Assembly: GCF_001969855.1 (NCBI RefSeq)
Contig: NZ_MRBL01000007.1
Span: forward strand, 1 to 64,000
Direction: 5' to 3'
Source of the DNA: Bacillus haynesii
GTDB lineage: Bacteria > Bacillota > Bacilli > Bacillales > Bacillaceae
Length of the DNA stretch: 64,000 nucleotides
Below are positions 49,430-58,202 of the stretch, one piece after another. Below the pieces are notes generated by a model. It was not told the origin of the DNA. It saw only the letters and a list, made by a program, of their open reading frames with translations, and made no database searches. A program made the translations under genes and the position numbers. The number at the start of each line of letters is the position of its first letter. The first letter of the stretch is position 1.

Positions 49430-49494
49430 TATGAAGCCGGCTTCCCCCTGACGATTTCGGGGGGAGCTTTAATGAAAAGAGAGGTGAGGCACAC

Positions 49495-50676
49495 ATGCGA
49501 ATTTTACATACAGCGGACTGGCATTTGGGAAAAACGCTTGAGGGGAGAAGCCGCCTGAAGGAACAAGAGGACTTTCTTGAAGAGCTCACAAGGATCGTAA
49601 AAGATGAAAAGATCGACGCTGTTATCATGGCGGGAGACGCTTTTGACACAGTGAATCCGCCAGCACTGGCTGAACAGCTTTTTTATGAAAGCCTCTCCGC
49701 CTTATCTGACAAAGGAAACCGTCCGGTCGTCGTGATTGCCGGCAACCATGATAATCCGGACCGCCTTTCCGCGGCCTCTCCGCTAACAACAGACCATGGC
49801 ATCCACTTGATCGGGTATCCGAGGACTGAGCCAGTTGACATAGAAGTCGCTTCTGCGGGGGAGATCCTGTCAGTCGCGGCGCTCGCCTATCCTTCTGAAT
49901 CCAGACTGAATGAAGTGCTATCGGAGACATTTGATGAAAAGGTGCTGCGCGACCAGTATGATGAGAAAATCAAGCAGACCTTTCAGCGTATGTGCGGCAA
50001 GGCGAGAAAGGATGCGGTGCAGATTGCGGCAAGCCATATCTATGTGGCGGGCGGCAGCCAGACGGATTCCGAGCGGCCGATCGAAGTCGGAGGCGCATAT
50101 ACGGTGGCTGCGGAAAGCCTGCCGGAAAACGCCGCATATGTGGCGCTCGGGCATCTTCATCGCCCGCAGACGATCAAAAGGGCACGCACGCTTGCCAGAT
50201 ATTCAGGCTCACCGCTTGCCTACAGTTTTTCCGAAGCGGGATACGCAAAATCGGTCACCATTGTCGAAGCCGCACCCGGTCAGATGGCATCATGGGAAGA
50301 GGTCTATTTGACGAGCGGAAAACCGCTCGTTAAATGGAAGGCGGAAAAAGGGATTTCCCAAGTGTACAGCTGGCTGGAGGAAGAGCGGGACAAAAACGCG
50401 TGGATCGACCTGGAAATCCATCTGACAGACCAGCTGTCGATTGAAGAGATTCACCGTTTGAGAAAAGCGCATCAAGGCATCATCCATATTCGTCCGGTTT
50501 TTGAGGAAGCCGCGTCGGCTGAAGAGAAGACCCGGTCCAGAAACGTCCCGATTGAAGAACGGTTTAAAGCGTTTTATGAAAGACAAACCGGCGGAGCGGT
50601 TCCAGATGAAGAAACCGTCAAGCTGTTTCTGGAGCTCGCCTCAGGATCGGAACAGGAAGAGGGGGATGAAACATGA
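49495..50676 (+). CDS. sbcD: Nuclease SbcCD subunit D
   Basis: The Mre11-type Mn-dependent nuclease of the SbcCD complex, which opens hairpins and trims blocked DNA ends. The 393-residue protein shows the metallophosphoesterase motifs HTADWHLGKTLEGR (residues 5-18), IMAGDAFDT (about 43), VIAGNHDNPDRL (about 78), ASHIYVAGG (about 180) and LGHLHRPQ (about 218). AGAGGTGAGG precedes the ATG. The stop overlaps the sbcC start (ATGA). Confidence 0.95.
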   Translation: MRILHTADWHLGKTLEGRSRLKEQEDFLEELTRIVKDEKIDAVIMAGDAFDTVNPPALAEQLFYESLSALSDKGNRPVVVIAGNHDNPDRLSAASPLTTDHGIHLIGYPRTEPVDIEVASAGEILSVAALAYPSESRLNEVLSETFDEKVLRDQYDEKIKQTFQRMCGKARKDAVQIAASHIYVAGGSQTDSERPIEVGGAYTVAAESLPENAAYVALGHLHRPQTIKRARTLARYSGSPLAYSFSEAGYAKSVTIVEAAPGQMASWEEVYLTSGKPLVKWKAEKGISQVYSWLEEERDKNAWIDLEIHLTDQLSIEEIHRLRKAHQGIIHIRPVFEEAASAEEKTRSRNVPIEERFKAFYERQTGGAVPDEETVKLFLELASGSEQEEGDET

Positions 50677-53600
50677 AGCCGATTTCCCTGTCTATTAAGG
50701 GCCTGCACAGTTTCAGGCAGGAGCAGGTCATCGATTTTGAGCGCCTGTGCGATGCCGGTGTATTCGGCATCTTCGGACCGACCGGAAGCGGCAAGTCGTC
50801 GATTCTTGATGCGATGACTCTCGCTTTGTACGGGAAAGTGGAGCGGGCCGCCAATAATACGCACGGTATTTTGAACCATGCCGAAGATGAGCTTGCCGTA
50901 TCGTTTACGTTTAAGCTTCAGACAGGCCATGAGACGGCTTATAAAGTGGAACGGGTCTTTAAGCGGACAGATGCCGTCAAGGTCAAAACGTCGATCTGCC
51001 GCTTCATTGAAATGAAAGAGGAACAAATCGTTCTGGCCGATAAAGCGAATGAAGTGAACCGGAAAATCGAAGAGCTGCTGGGCTTGACGATCGACGATTT
51101 TACAAGGGCAGTCGTCCTGCCGCAAGGAAAATTCGCCGAATTTCTTTCCTTAAAAGGAGCGGAGCGACGGCAGATGCTTCAGCGCCTGTTCAACCTCGAA
51201 CAGTACGGGGACAGGCTTGTCAAAAAATTGAAGAAACAGGCGCAAACAGCACAGGCCAGAAAAAATGAGATGCTTGCCGAGCAGGCTGGATTGGGCGATG
51301 CGGGAGAAGAAGCGTTGAAGCAGGCCGAACAGCATCTGGAAGAAGCCGAAAGCCTTTTGCAAAGCAAGAAGCGCGAACGAGACGCAGAAGTGCAGCGCTT
51401 TGCGGAGTACCAGGAGATTTGGAATCTGCAGCAGGAAAAAGAAAGCTATCTACAAAAAGAGGCGGAGCTTTTAAAGAAAAAGGAACAGATCCGGGAAAAA
51501 GAAAGCCGCCTGCACCTCGCCGAAACGGCAAATACGCTCAAGCCTTATGCAGACGCCCTTCTGGCAGCGCGGGAGGATGCCGAACGCGCACTTCGGGAAG
51601 AAAAACAAGCGCGGGAACAATTAGAACAATACGAAGAGCTTCATAAAAAAACAGAGCGTGAATACGAGAATTTCAGGCTTCATAAAAATGAAAAAGAACC
51701 GGAGCTTCTCAAGCAGGAAGAACAGCTCACCGCTTTAAAGGAAATTGAAATCAAGCGGCTTGCCGCACAGGCAGAAGCTGAGAAAAAGCAGCGGGAACAG
51801 CGCTTGAAAGAAGAGGAAATCAAGCATGCGGCAGACGAACTGGCCAAGGTGAAAAGCCTGCTTGAACGCGGGACAGCCAAGCAGAATCAGCTGAAAGCTG
51901 AGCTGAAATCTGTCCAGGTATCCAGCGAAGAGCGCAAAAACTGCCGGAATGCCAATCAGCTTGCTTTTCACATTCAACAGCTTAACAGCGATGCCGCTTT
52001 AGAAAAAGAACGGCTTGATCAGCAGGAGACGCTGATCAAAGAGCTCCGGAAAGAACAGCAAGCGGTGGATCAAAAGGTGAATGACGAAACCGAACGCATC
52101 CAGGCATTGTTTGCCGCTGTTGAACGAGCGTATGCGCTCGTTTGCGAAACGGACAGATCGCTCTCTGAGACCGTCCGTCTCGCGTCTCAAAAGAAAGAAG
52201 AGATTGTGGCAAAACGGGAACAGGCAAACCGTGATCAACTGGCAATCAAACTGGCAGAGCAGCTCAAAGATGGGGAGCCTTGCCCGGTCTGCGGATCTGT
52301 ACACCATGAAATGCCCGCTCGCGTCAGCTCGGAAAGCCTGTCCTTTAAAGAGACGGAATCCGAACTGGAGAAAACGGAAACCATCATCGCCGAGGCAGGC
52401 GCGCTGGCTCAGGAGTTTCTCTCGGCCAAAGCGGCGCTCGAACAGCAGTCCGACCACCTGGTGAGCGAATGCCCGTTCTTAGTCAAAAGCAAACACGAAC
52501 TGCCTGAAACCGCTGCATCGTTAGAAGAAGGCACCATTCCCGAACGGTACAGCCGCATCAGCTTTGAATGGAAAGGAATCAGACAGGATCTCGCCGAGAC
52601 AAAAAGCCGGATGGCCAAGCTCCTTCACATATATAAAGAGCTCTGCAAAAAACGCGATCAAATCAGCGAGCGCCGCAATCATGAAGAAAAAGAGCAGAAC
52701 AGGCTTCAAAACCGCGTCCGCGAACTGAATGACCAGTTAAATGAACGCCGAAAAAGCTTCGGCGAACAATTCGACGGCCTCTCTTATGAACAGGCTGAAA
52801 AATGGCAAAAAACGATTGAAGAAAAAGATCTGGCCGCAGAGGAATTTGAAAAGCGTATCGAAACGAGCGTCGAATTTCTCACAAAACATGAACAGCAAAA
52901 AGAGAAGCTCACCGAGCGCTTGTTTGCGCTTGATAAAGAAAAGCTTGACCTTCACTATGCGGTCGAAAGCCTCAAAAAAGACATAACCGATTATCAAAAA
53001 GAGCTGATGGGCTATCCTGATACAGCTGCGATCGACGAAAAGCTTCAAGACGTGAAAACGCAATTGGCGAAGCTGCACGAAGAGGAGCAGACGCTTTACG
53101 GCCGGCTCAAGGAGACCGAATCAGAGGTCAGCCGTTTAAGAGGACAGACAAAAGGGTGTGAGCTCGCTTTGCGCGAAGCGGAAGCAAGGCTTGCGAAAGC
53201 GGCGGACATCTGGCAGGAAAAAGCCGGAGGTACACCGTTTGAAAAGGCCTCTGAAGTGAAAGCGAGCATTTTAGACCGCGATGAGCTGTCCCGGCTGAAA
53301 GAAGACATTCAAATGTATTGGGATCAGACAAAGCAGTGCGAATCCAATATGAAGCGGATTACGGAAAAGCTTGACGGAAGATCGGTTTCTGAGGAGAATT
53401 GGGAAAAAGCCGCCGTCACCAAAGAAAAGGCGGAAGAGGCATTCAGCAAAGCTCTGGAAGATAGGGGAGCGGCCGGCAAAGCTCTCGCCGTCATCCGCGA
53501 GAACCATAAAAGGTTTAAGGAGCTTGAAGCTTCGTTAGCTGAATGGCAGACATACATCGACCGCCTTGATAAACTTCAAGCCGTCTTTAAAGGAAACAGC

Positions 53601-54065
53601 TTTGTTGAATACTTGGCAGAAGAGCAGCTTGAAAGCGTCACAAGAGATGCATCTGCAAGGCTCGGAGAACTGACAAGACAGCGCTATGCGATTGAAGTCG
53701 ACTCAGAAGGCGGCTTTGTGATGAGGGACGATGCCAACGGCGGAGTCAAGCGCCCTGTGACGAGTCTGTCAGGCGGGGAGACCTTTCTGACTTCGCTTGC
53801 GCTTGCGCTTGCCCTTTCGGCACAGATCCAGCTTCGCGGAGAGTATCCGCTCCAATTCTTCTTTTTGGACGAAGGGTTTGGCACGCTTGATCAGGATTTG
53901 CTGGATACGGTCGTTACTGCATTGGAGAAGCTTCAGTCTGACAATCTGTCGGTCGGTGTGATCAGCCACGTTCAGGAACTTCGGGCAAGGCTGCCGAAAA
54001 AGCTGATCGTCCATCCGGCTGAACCAAGCGGCAAAGGTACAGCCGTATCGCTTGAAATGATTTAA
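50673..54065 (+). CDS. sbcC: Nuclease SbcCD subunit C
   Basis: A 1130-residue Rad50-type SMC-like ATPase partner of SbcD. The N-terminus has Walker A GPTGSGKSSILDAM (about residues 33-46). Then come long coiled coils broken by the zinc hook CPVCGS (about residue 535). The C-terminus has the ABC signature SLSGGETFLTSLALALALS (about 1030) and Walker B FFFLDEGFGTLD. It is the last gene of the addB-addA-sbcD-sbcC unit, and a terminator follows. Confidence 0.95.
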   Translation: MKPISLSIKGLHSFRQEQVIDFERLCDAGVFGIFGPTGSGKSSILDAMTLALYGKVERAANNTHGILNHAEDELAVSFTFKLQTGHETAYKVERVFKRTDAVKVKTSICRFIEMKEEQIVLADKANEVNRKIEELLGLTIDDFTRAVVLPQGKFAEFLSLKGAERRQMLQRLFNLEQYGDRLVKKLKKQAQTAQARKNEMLAEQAGLGDAGEEALKQAEQHLEEAESLLQSKKRERDAEVQRFAEYQEIWNLQQEKESYLQKEAELLKKKEQIREKESRLHLAETANTLKPYADALLAAREDAERALREEKQAREQLEQYEELHKKTEREYENFRLHKNEKEPELLKQEEQLTALKEIEIKRLAAQAEAEKKQREQRLKEEEIKHAADELAKVKSLLERGTAKQNQLKAELKSVQVSSEERKNCRNANQLAFHIQQLNSDAALEKERLDQQETLIKELRKEQQAVDQKVNDETERIQALFAAVERAYALVCETDRSLSETVRLASQKKEEIVAKREQANRDQLAIKLAEQLKDGEPCPVCGSVHHEMPARVSSESLSFKETESELEKTETIIAEAGALAQEFLSAKAALEQQSDHLVSECPFLVKSKHELPETAASLEEGTIPERYSRISFEWKGIRQDLAETKSRMAKLLHIYKELCKKRDQISERRNHEEKEQNRLQNRVRELNDQLNERRKSFGEQFDGLSYEQAEKWQKTIEEKDLAAEEFEKRIETSVEFLTKHEQQKEKLTERLFALDKEKLDLHYAVESLKKDITDYQKELMGYPDTAAIDEKLQDVKTQLAKLHEEEQTLYGRLKETESEVSRLRGQTKGCELALREAEARLAKAADIWQEKAGGTPFEKASEVKASILDRDELSRLKEDIQMYWDQTKQCESNMKRITEKLDGRSVSEENWEKAAVTKEKAEEAFSKALEDRGAAGKALAVIRENHKRFKELEASLAEWQTYIDRLDKLQAVFKGNSFVEYLAEEQLESVTRDASARLGELTRQRYAIEVDSEGGFVMRDDANGGVKRPVTSLSGGETFLTSLALALALSAQIQLRGEYPLQFFFLDEGFGTLDQDLLDTVVTALEKLQSDNLSVGVISHVQELRARLPKKLIVHPAEPSGKGTAVSLEMI

Positions 54066-54077
54066 TCTGATAACCAA

Positions 54078-54113
54078 AAAGCAGCCTTCTTCTAGTGGAA
54101 GAGGCTGCTTTAT
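54078..54113. terminator. Bidirectional terminator between sbcC and gerPF
   Basis: AAAGCAGCC (54078-54086) pairs with GGCTGCTTT (54103-54111), with A/T tracts outside. It overlaps the gerPF stop codon and serves the two convergent operons. Confidence 0.85.
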
Positions 54114-54328
54114 GCATTTCCGACAACATTCTGGTCGCTTACATCCGGGTCTATATAATTTGTCGCGTTTATACCATTGTTGACGATAAGGAAATCTCCA
54201 GTATTACCAGCACCAGAACCGAGTGCAGACTTTGAAGAGCTTTTTGGAGATAGATAAAAAGAATCGCCGAAATTCACTACTCCTCCTGAGATTTCATTGA
54301 TTTTAATGGGTCCGACAATGGCTGGCAT
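54110..54328 (-). CDS. gerPF: Spore germination protein GerPF
   Basis: A 72-residue GerPA/GerPF-type protein with the opening MPAIVGPIKINEISGGVVNFGDSFYLSPK and the Gly-rich end typical of the group. GerP proteins sit in or under the spore coat and let germinants pass to the inner-membrane receptors. The frame is open to 54490, but ATG 54328 with AAGGATG upstream gives the family N-terminus. It resembles GerPA at the other end of the operon. Confidence 0.92.
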   Translation of the reverse strand: MPAIVGPIKINEISGGVVNFGDSFYLSPKSSSKSALGSGAGNTGDFLIVNNGINATNYIDPDVSDQNVVGNA

Positions 54329-54383
54329 GATTGATCGACATCCTTTGTAGAAGTCTCTGAACCAGTATATGTCGGGCGGGCTG

Positions 54384-54770
54384 TTATTGTGAGTTCCTTG
54401 CAGGAGGAAGCTTTCTGATATGTTTGACTCTTGAATCGGCATTGATTCGGTGCGTTGAGCCAATCTGAGCAACGGAGGAGGATGATACACCGTTAATTTT
54501 AATCGCCCTTACGCGGATGAAGGGGATCTCATGGAAAAAAGCCGAGCAGACGCCGGTTTCGGGAAGAAGATGCGGGATCGGCTGCCTGAAAAGCTGAAAA
54601 TCATCCTGTTTAAATGACCCTTCATTACCGTAAAAAAGAGAAAGGTATCTTTGAACAGCGAGAACTTTTGCTTTGAGGAACTGCTCTTCCGCATCTCCGA
54701 TTTGCAACGCGCTGCTTATTCCGACAGAGTGTACTTTTAAAAATTTCACTTTGGACGTTCTGAGAATCAT
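54384..54770 (-). CDS. gerPE: Spore germination protein GerPE
   Basis: A 128-residue GerPE protein (VKFLKVHSVGISSALQIGDAEE at the start, FHEIPFIRVRAIKINGVSSSSVAQIG in the second half). Two copies of a short S..LQIG/S..AQIG motif are visible, also shared by GerPB. Its ATG overlaps the gerPD stop (ATGA), which indicates coupled translation. Confidence 0.92.
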   Translation of the reverse strand: MILRTSKVKFLKVHSVGISSALQIGDAEEQFLKAKVLAVQRYLSLFYGNEGSFKQDDFQLFRQPIPHLLPETGVCSAFFHEIPFIRVRAIKINGVSSSSVAQIGSTHRINADSRVKHIRKLPPARNSQ

Positions 54771-54946
54771 GATTCCGGCGCCAGCGGGACAAACGGCCCG
54801 ACAATGAGAGATTCAGGCGGTGTATCAAAAATCGATGACAGAGAAATGCAATCCGTATCACCGACCATGAAAACAGAAGAAGTGGACACACCGGTGATCA
54901 CAATATTGCCTACATCAAAACAGCGGTTGACAACAGTAAAATTCAT
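54767..54946 (-). CDS. gerPD: Spore germination protein GerPD
   Basis: A 59-residue protein, MNFTVVNRCFDVGNIVITGV at the start and ending in PLAPES, which fits the position and size of GerPD. Both ends overlap neighbours by four bases: its ATG with the gerPC stop and its TGA with the gerPE start. It is too short for usual ORF cut-offs, but the operon order and the overlaps support it. Confidence 0.9.
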   Translation of the reverse strand: MNFTVVNRCFDVGNIVITGVSTSSVFMVGDTDCISLSSIFDTPPESLIVGPFVPLAPES

Positions 54947-55557
54947 TCGCTTTCATTTCCTTTCATTTCGTCAGGTATCGATTTGAGAAAGTGCTCGATT
55001 GCCCGTGCAATATCACGTTTCACGTAATCGGCCAGCCGTTCTGCATGCTCGCGGGGCTGGATGTTTCCGTCAGGCTTCACATGTTTGACGTAATATCGGA
55101 TCCGGCTGTCGATTTGCTTTCTGATGTCTTCGATAATGTGGTGGCGGTTTGTATCGTCCAATTTACTGTCATACCGGTCTTCCAGCTGTTCCAGCAAACG
55201 AGGGGTTTCTTCGTTTAAGTAGGCATCGACGAGCTGTCTCGTTTGCTGCATCAGCTGGCCGTCGAGCTCCTGCTGAAGCATTCCGATGCCCGGCGGCTGC
55301 TGGCTGATTTCAAAGTTCTCCACTTGATCCGGATCTGTCGGATTGAGCCCGATGTTGAGCGTTCCGTCCAGGCGTTCGATCTTCAGCTGGTCAAATTTGT
55401 ATTCAATCCGGTCGATTCTTGTACCGGGATTTTCTTTCAGGTTGTTCAATTCTGCCTGTAATACGGCCATTTGCCTTTCGAGATTTTTGATCAAAGCAGC
55501 TTGCTGCTGCACATAGCTGTACCAGTTTTGTGAATATGAAGGATGACTTTGCTTCAT
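54943..55557 (-). CDS. gerPC: Spore germination protein GerPC
   Basis: A 204-residue GerPC with an N-terminal coiled coil (QQQAALIKNLERQMAVLQAELNNLK, residues about 18-42), a middle beta-type segment (IEYKFDQLKIERLDGTLNIGL) and a helical C-terminus. It is the largest gerP product and is needed for spore coat permeability to germinants. GGGGGTG precedes the ATG. Confidence 0.93.
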   Translation of the reverse strand: MKQSHPSYSQNWYSYVQQQAALIKNLERQMAVLQAELNNLKENPGTRIDRIEYKFDQLKIERLDGTLNIGLNPTDPDQVENFEISQQPPGIGMLQQELDGQLMQQTRQLVDAYLNEETPRLLEQLEDRYDSKLDDTNRHHIIEDIRKQIDSRIRYYVKHVKPDGNIQPREHAERLADYVKRDIARAIEHFLKSIPDEMKGNESE

Positions 55558-55575
55558 TAGTGATCACACCCCCGT

Positions 55576-55818
55576 TTAGCCTGTTGTAACAGATGGAGCC
55601 ATGAGAGGAACGAAGACCGGCGACGGCCCCTCTTCAAAAGCATCTTGGAAAACTTCGCCGGCGACAGGCGGGGCGGCTTCCGTGTAGCTGCCTGTATTAT
55701 AAAGGTTGGCAAGCGTTTTAATAGAGCCCGCGCTCCCGATCTGCAAGACAGAAGAGTTGCTGATGCCTTCGACTCTTAAATAGTTGATTTGAATCGATTG
55801 GTTGATATAAAAATTCAT
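55576..55818 (-). CDS. gerPB: Spore germination protein GerPB
   Basis: An 80-residue GerPB: MNFYINQSIQINYLRVEGIS at the start, SSVLQIGSAGSIKTLANLYNTG in the middle. It lies between gerPA and gerPC in the standard operon order, with AAGGGGGTG upstream of the ATG. Confidence 0.92.
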   Translation of the reverse strand: MNFYINQSIQINYLRVEGISNSSVLQIGSAGSIKTLANLYNTGSYTEAAPPVAGEVFQDAFEEGPSPVFVPLMAPSVTTG

Positions 55819-55830
55819 GCCCCCACCCCC

Positions 55831-56052
55831 TTACAGGTTGCCTGCGACCGGCTGATCGATCATATCGTTGTCATATGTGTTGGTGATGCTGTTCTGGTTG
55901 TATATGCTGAGTCCGTCTCCGGTATTGAAGCTGCCGGCGCCTGCAAATGTTTTAACTTCTGCATAAGGAGAAATCGTGATGCAGTCTCCGACATGAACAA
56001 CGCCGCTCGTACCGACGGCATTTACTTTAAAAGCTCCGACAATAGCTGGCAT
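55831..56052 (-). CDS. gerPA: Spore germination protein GerPA
   Basis: A 73-residue GerPA/GerPF-family protein ([20 protein letters not shown] at the start, GAGSFNTGD near the middle). It is the first gene of the gerPABCDEF operon. AAAGGGTG lies seven bases before the ATG. The operon is expected to be expressed in the mother cell late in sporulation. Confidence 0.93.
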   Translation of the reverse strand: MPAIVGAFKVNAVGTSGVVHVGDCITISPYAEVKTFAGAGSFNTGDGLSIYNQNSITNTYDNDMIDQPVAGNL

Positions 56053-56101
56053 GATGGCACACCCTTTAAGTAATCAAACGTTTTTTATGGGCTATACACC
56101 A

Positions 56102-56130
56102 TATCTTATGTTGATTAGGCGCTTTTGTGA
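56102..56130 (-). promoter_or_regulatory. Candidate sigma-K promoter of gerP
   Basis: On the minus strand, CATAAGATA (complement of 56102-56110) matches the sigma-K -10 consensus CATANNNTA, and CACA lies 15 bases further upstream near the -35 position (consensus mACm). It is about 50 bases before gerPA. In B. subtilis gerP is sigma-K dependent. Confidence 0.5.
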
Positions 56131-56233
56131 TAAAAAAGAGGTTTTTCTGTGAGGGCTGATCACGTGCGGGTGAAACTCATCAGATGGGAAAACGTATGGA
56201 TAAGGAAAACGGTGCGGTAAGGGGAGGAGACGT

Positions 56234-56527
56234 ATGTATTTTCAATGGAATGCGATGTCAATCGCTGCAGCCCTGCTGTTCTTTGCGGCCGCCTATGCAG
56301 TCGGAATAAAAAAGCAAACCTGGATATTACGGGGATTTCGCCGGGAAAGGGTAAGGGATCAGGATAAGCTGGCAAAAATCGCAGGGTATTTCTTTTTGAA
56401 CAGCGGATTTTTGTTATTTCTGAACGGGTTTATTTATATCCCGTATCAAGAGTCCTTTACGCCTTCAGTCATTCTTGCCTATGGTGTTTGCACGATGATT
56501 TATGTTCAAAAAACAATGGCCGAATAG
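56234..56527 (+). CDS. Small membrane protein, DUF3784-like
   Basis: A 97-residue protein with three hydrophobic segments (about residues 5-24, 50-70, 75-92) and a basic loop between the first two (IKKQTWILRGFRRERVRDQDKLAK). The arrangement, and the phrase AKIAGYFFLNSGFLLFLNG, resemble the DUF3784 family. Function is unknown. GGGGAGGAG stands before the ATG. It is divergent from gerPA and convergent with yisI. Confidence 0.7.
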   Translation: MYFQWNAMSIAAALLFFAAAYAVGIKKQTWILRGFRRERVRDQDKLAKIAGYFFLNSGFLLFLNGFIYIPYQESFTPSVILAYGVCTMIYVQKTMAE

Positions 56528-56609
56528 CCAAAGCTGCGTCCTGAAATCAACGGATGATGAAACGGAGGAGAGGGGAGGCCGGGCATCAGGCGCAGCTTGC
56601 AGTCGGAGG

Positions 56610-56792
56610 TCATGACGTGTGGCGGCTCTTTCTTTCTTCCGCATGCACGCAGCTATCATCCTTTTGCATTCTTTGATTGAGCAAGTTGTCCAATTCCTGA
56701 CTGCATTGAATGGCCTCTTTGGAGTTGATGCCGAACTTTTCGGCAGCTTCAAATAAGGCCAGTCTTTTTGCTTCAATTTTATTGTTCATCAT
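56610..56792 (-). CDS. yisI: Spo0E-like sporulation phosphatase YisI
   Basis: A 60-residue Spo0E-family protein. The signature is CSQELDNLLN (about residues 30-39), the SQELD motif whose acidic residue attacks the phosphoryl group of Spo0A~P. It would delay sporulation by dephosphorylating Spo0A. ATG 56792 is six bases after GGAG; ATG 56789 is also possible. Its place between gerPA and yisJ is the same as in B. subtilis. The C-terminus (MQKDDSCVHAEERKSRHTS) is polar and probably disordered. Confidence 0.87.
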   Translation of the reverse strand: MMNNKIEAKRLALFEAAEKFGINSKEAIQCSQELDNLLNQRMQKDDSCVHAEERKSRHTS

Positions 56793-56951
56793 GGCAGTCT
56801 CCAACTTTCGATTTGTATTTTGAGTCGGTGATTTCAGGTATTCAGCATTGATGTCCCTTGATATTGCTAGTATACCTTATTTTGTGTTAAAGGGATTTTT
56901 TTCGCCAATATGACAAAAAATGTGACATTTTTTTCGGAGGACAGCGCCCGT

Positions 56952-58037
56952 TTATAATCGGGAAAGCTCGAAAAGCAGGAACCGCTTCCTCTGTTCGATA
57001 AAATGAAAAATTTGTTTTTGCTCATCTTCGAGCCGGTTGTATGTGACGGTTGTATAAGGATCTTGTTCAAGAAAAGGCGCGATTGTCTCATGCCAGTTTA
57101 CCGCAAACCGCGAAAGCCGGCTGATTGTAAATTGGCGGTGCAAGATGTATTTCATTAAATTAAAGTATTGGGACTGAAAAGCCGGGATGTCGAGCAGCCT
57201 CGCAGACAGTGTATTATAGCCTTTCGCCGGAATCCGGTTGTATTCCATTTCTTCCCCGTGAATATTCCGTCCCCATGTCGCGTCATAATCCCATGGAATG
57301 ATTTGAAACGTTTTTGTGCGATCGTTTAAATAAAGCGCGTAGTTATGGACAAAGCCGTCGAAATTTTGGGTGCAGACGGCGCCGATGAGCCACAGCAAAT
57401 ATTGTTTGACATCGAGATAGCGTTTGATTTCCTTTTCAAATATGTCGTCTTTGGCGGTATTGATAAAGTAGATAAATTCCTGGAGGTAATCATCGTGGCG
57501 GTTTGAGCCCGTTTTTCTTTCGTATCCCTGCATGAGATTTTGCTTAGCCTTTTTATTGAAGGAACTCAGCAGAGAAAAATTAGCATCGTCATCAACGGCA
57601 TAATAAATGGCCCCCCTTTCTAAATTTCTCCTCTTTAAGAAATGACCGTCAACAGATTCGATTTTTAAATAGATGCCTTCTTTTTTTTCGTTGAGATAAA
57701 GGAAAACGTGCGATGCTGCTGGAGCAAGGACGCCGATTTGTTCAAAAAAATGAAAGGAAAGCCTGTTTCTGATGAAAGACGGGTCGTGATATTCCGCGTT
57801 CAAATGAAACGCAGCCTCGGCAGTCTTTTCTTTTTTGTCCGGATATTGAATGAAATAGGATTTTTTTGTCAGCTTGCGGGTGTGGGCCCCTCTGTATGAC
57901 ACTGCGACAGGCATCTCTGCTGAACCGGTCAAGAGCATGCCGGGAATGGCTTCATCACTCCAGACGTCTTGTTTCAACTCAAGCAGATGCTTCGGATGAA
58001 TGTGCAGCCTGAAGGCCGGCAAGGCAGTGGCACTCAT
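56952..58037 (-). CDS. yisJ: CotH-family protein kinase YisJ
   Basis: A 361-residue CotH-type protein. CotH is an atypical kinase that phosphorylates coat proteins such as CotB and CotG. Visible family elements are the N-terminal VSYRGAHTRKLTKKSYFIQ (about residue 45), LYLNEKKEGIYLKIESVD (about 110), the catalytic/metal region QNFDGFVHNYALYLN (about 210) and IIPWDYDATWGRNI (about 235), which matches the DxD..WG region. AAGGAGG stands eight bases before the third of three ATGs (58037; 58040 and 58043 are alternatives). A CotG-like gene lies divergently next to it. Confidence 0.88.
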   Translation of the reverse strand: MSATALPAFRLHIHPKHLLELKQDVWSDEAIPGMLLTGSAEMPVAVSYRGAHTRKLTKKSYFIQYPDKKEKTAEAAFHLNAEYHDPSFIRNRLSFHFFEQIGVLAPAASHVFLYLNEKKEGIYLKIESVDGHFLKRRNLERGAIYYAVDDDANFSLLSSFNKKAKQNLMQGYERKTGSNRHDDYLQEFIYFINTAKDDIFEKEIKRYLDVKQYLLWLIGAVCTQNFDGFVHNYALYLNDRTKTFQIIPWDYDATWGRNIHGEEMEYNRIPAKGYNTLSARLLDIPAFQSQYFNLMKYILHRQFTISRLSRFAVNWHETIAPFLEQDPYTTVTYNRLEDEQKQIFHFIEQRKRFLLFELSRL

Positions 58038-58202
58038 CATCATTTCCTCCTTTTTCAGCTGACATATCATATGTGAAAAAAGCCTGTCCCGGAAGCGGAC
58101 TGCCTAAGTTTGAACAAAAACAGTCATTTGCCTCAGTACACCTGTCTTTACGGTGCGTATGATAAATCAGGACATAAAAAAGGAAGAACAGGAGGTTACA
58201 AG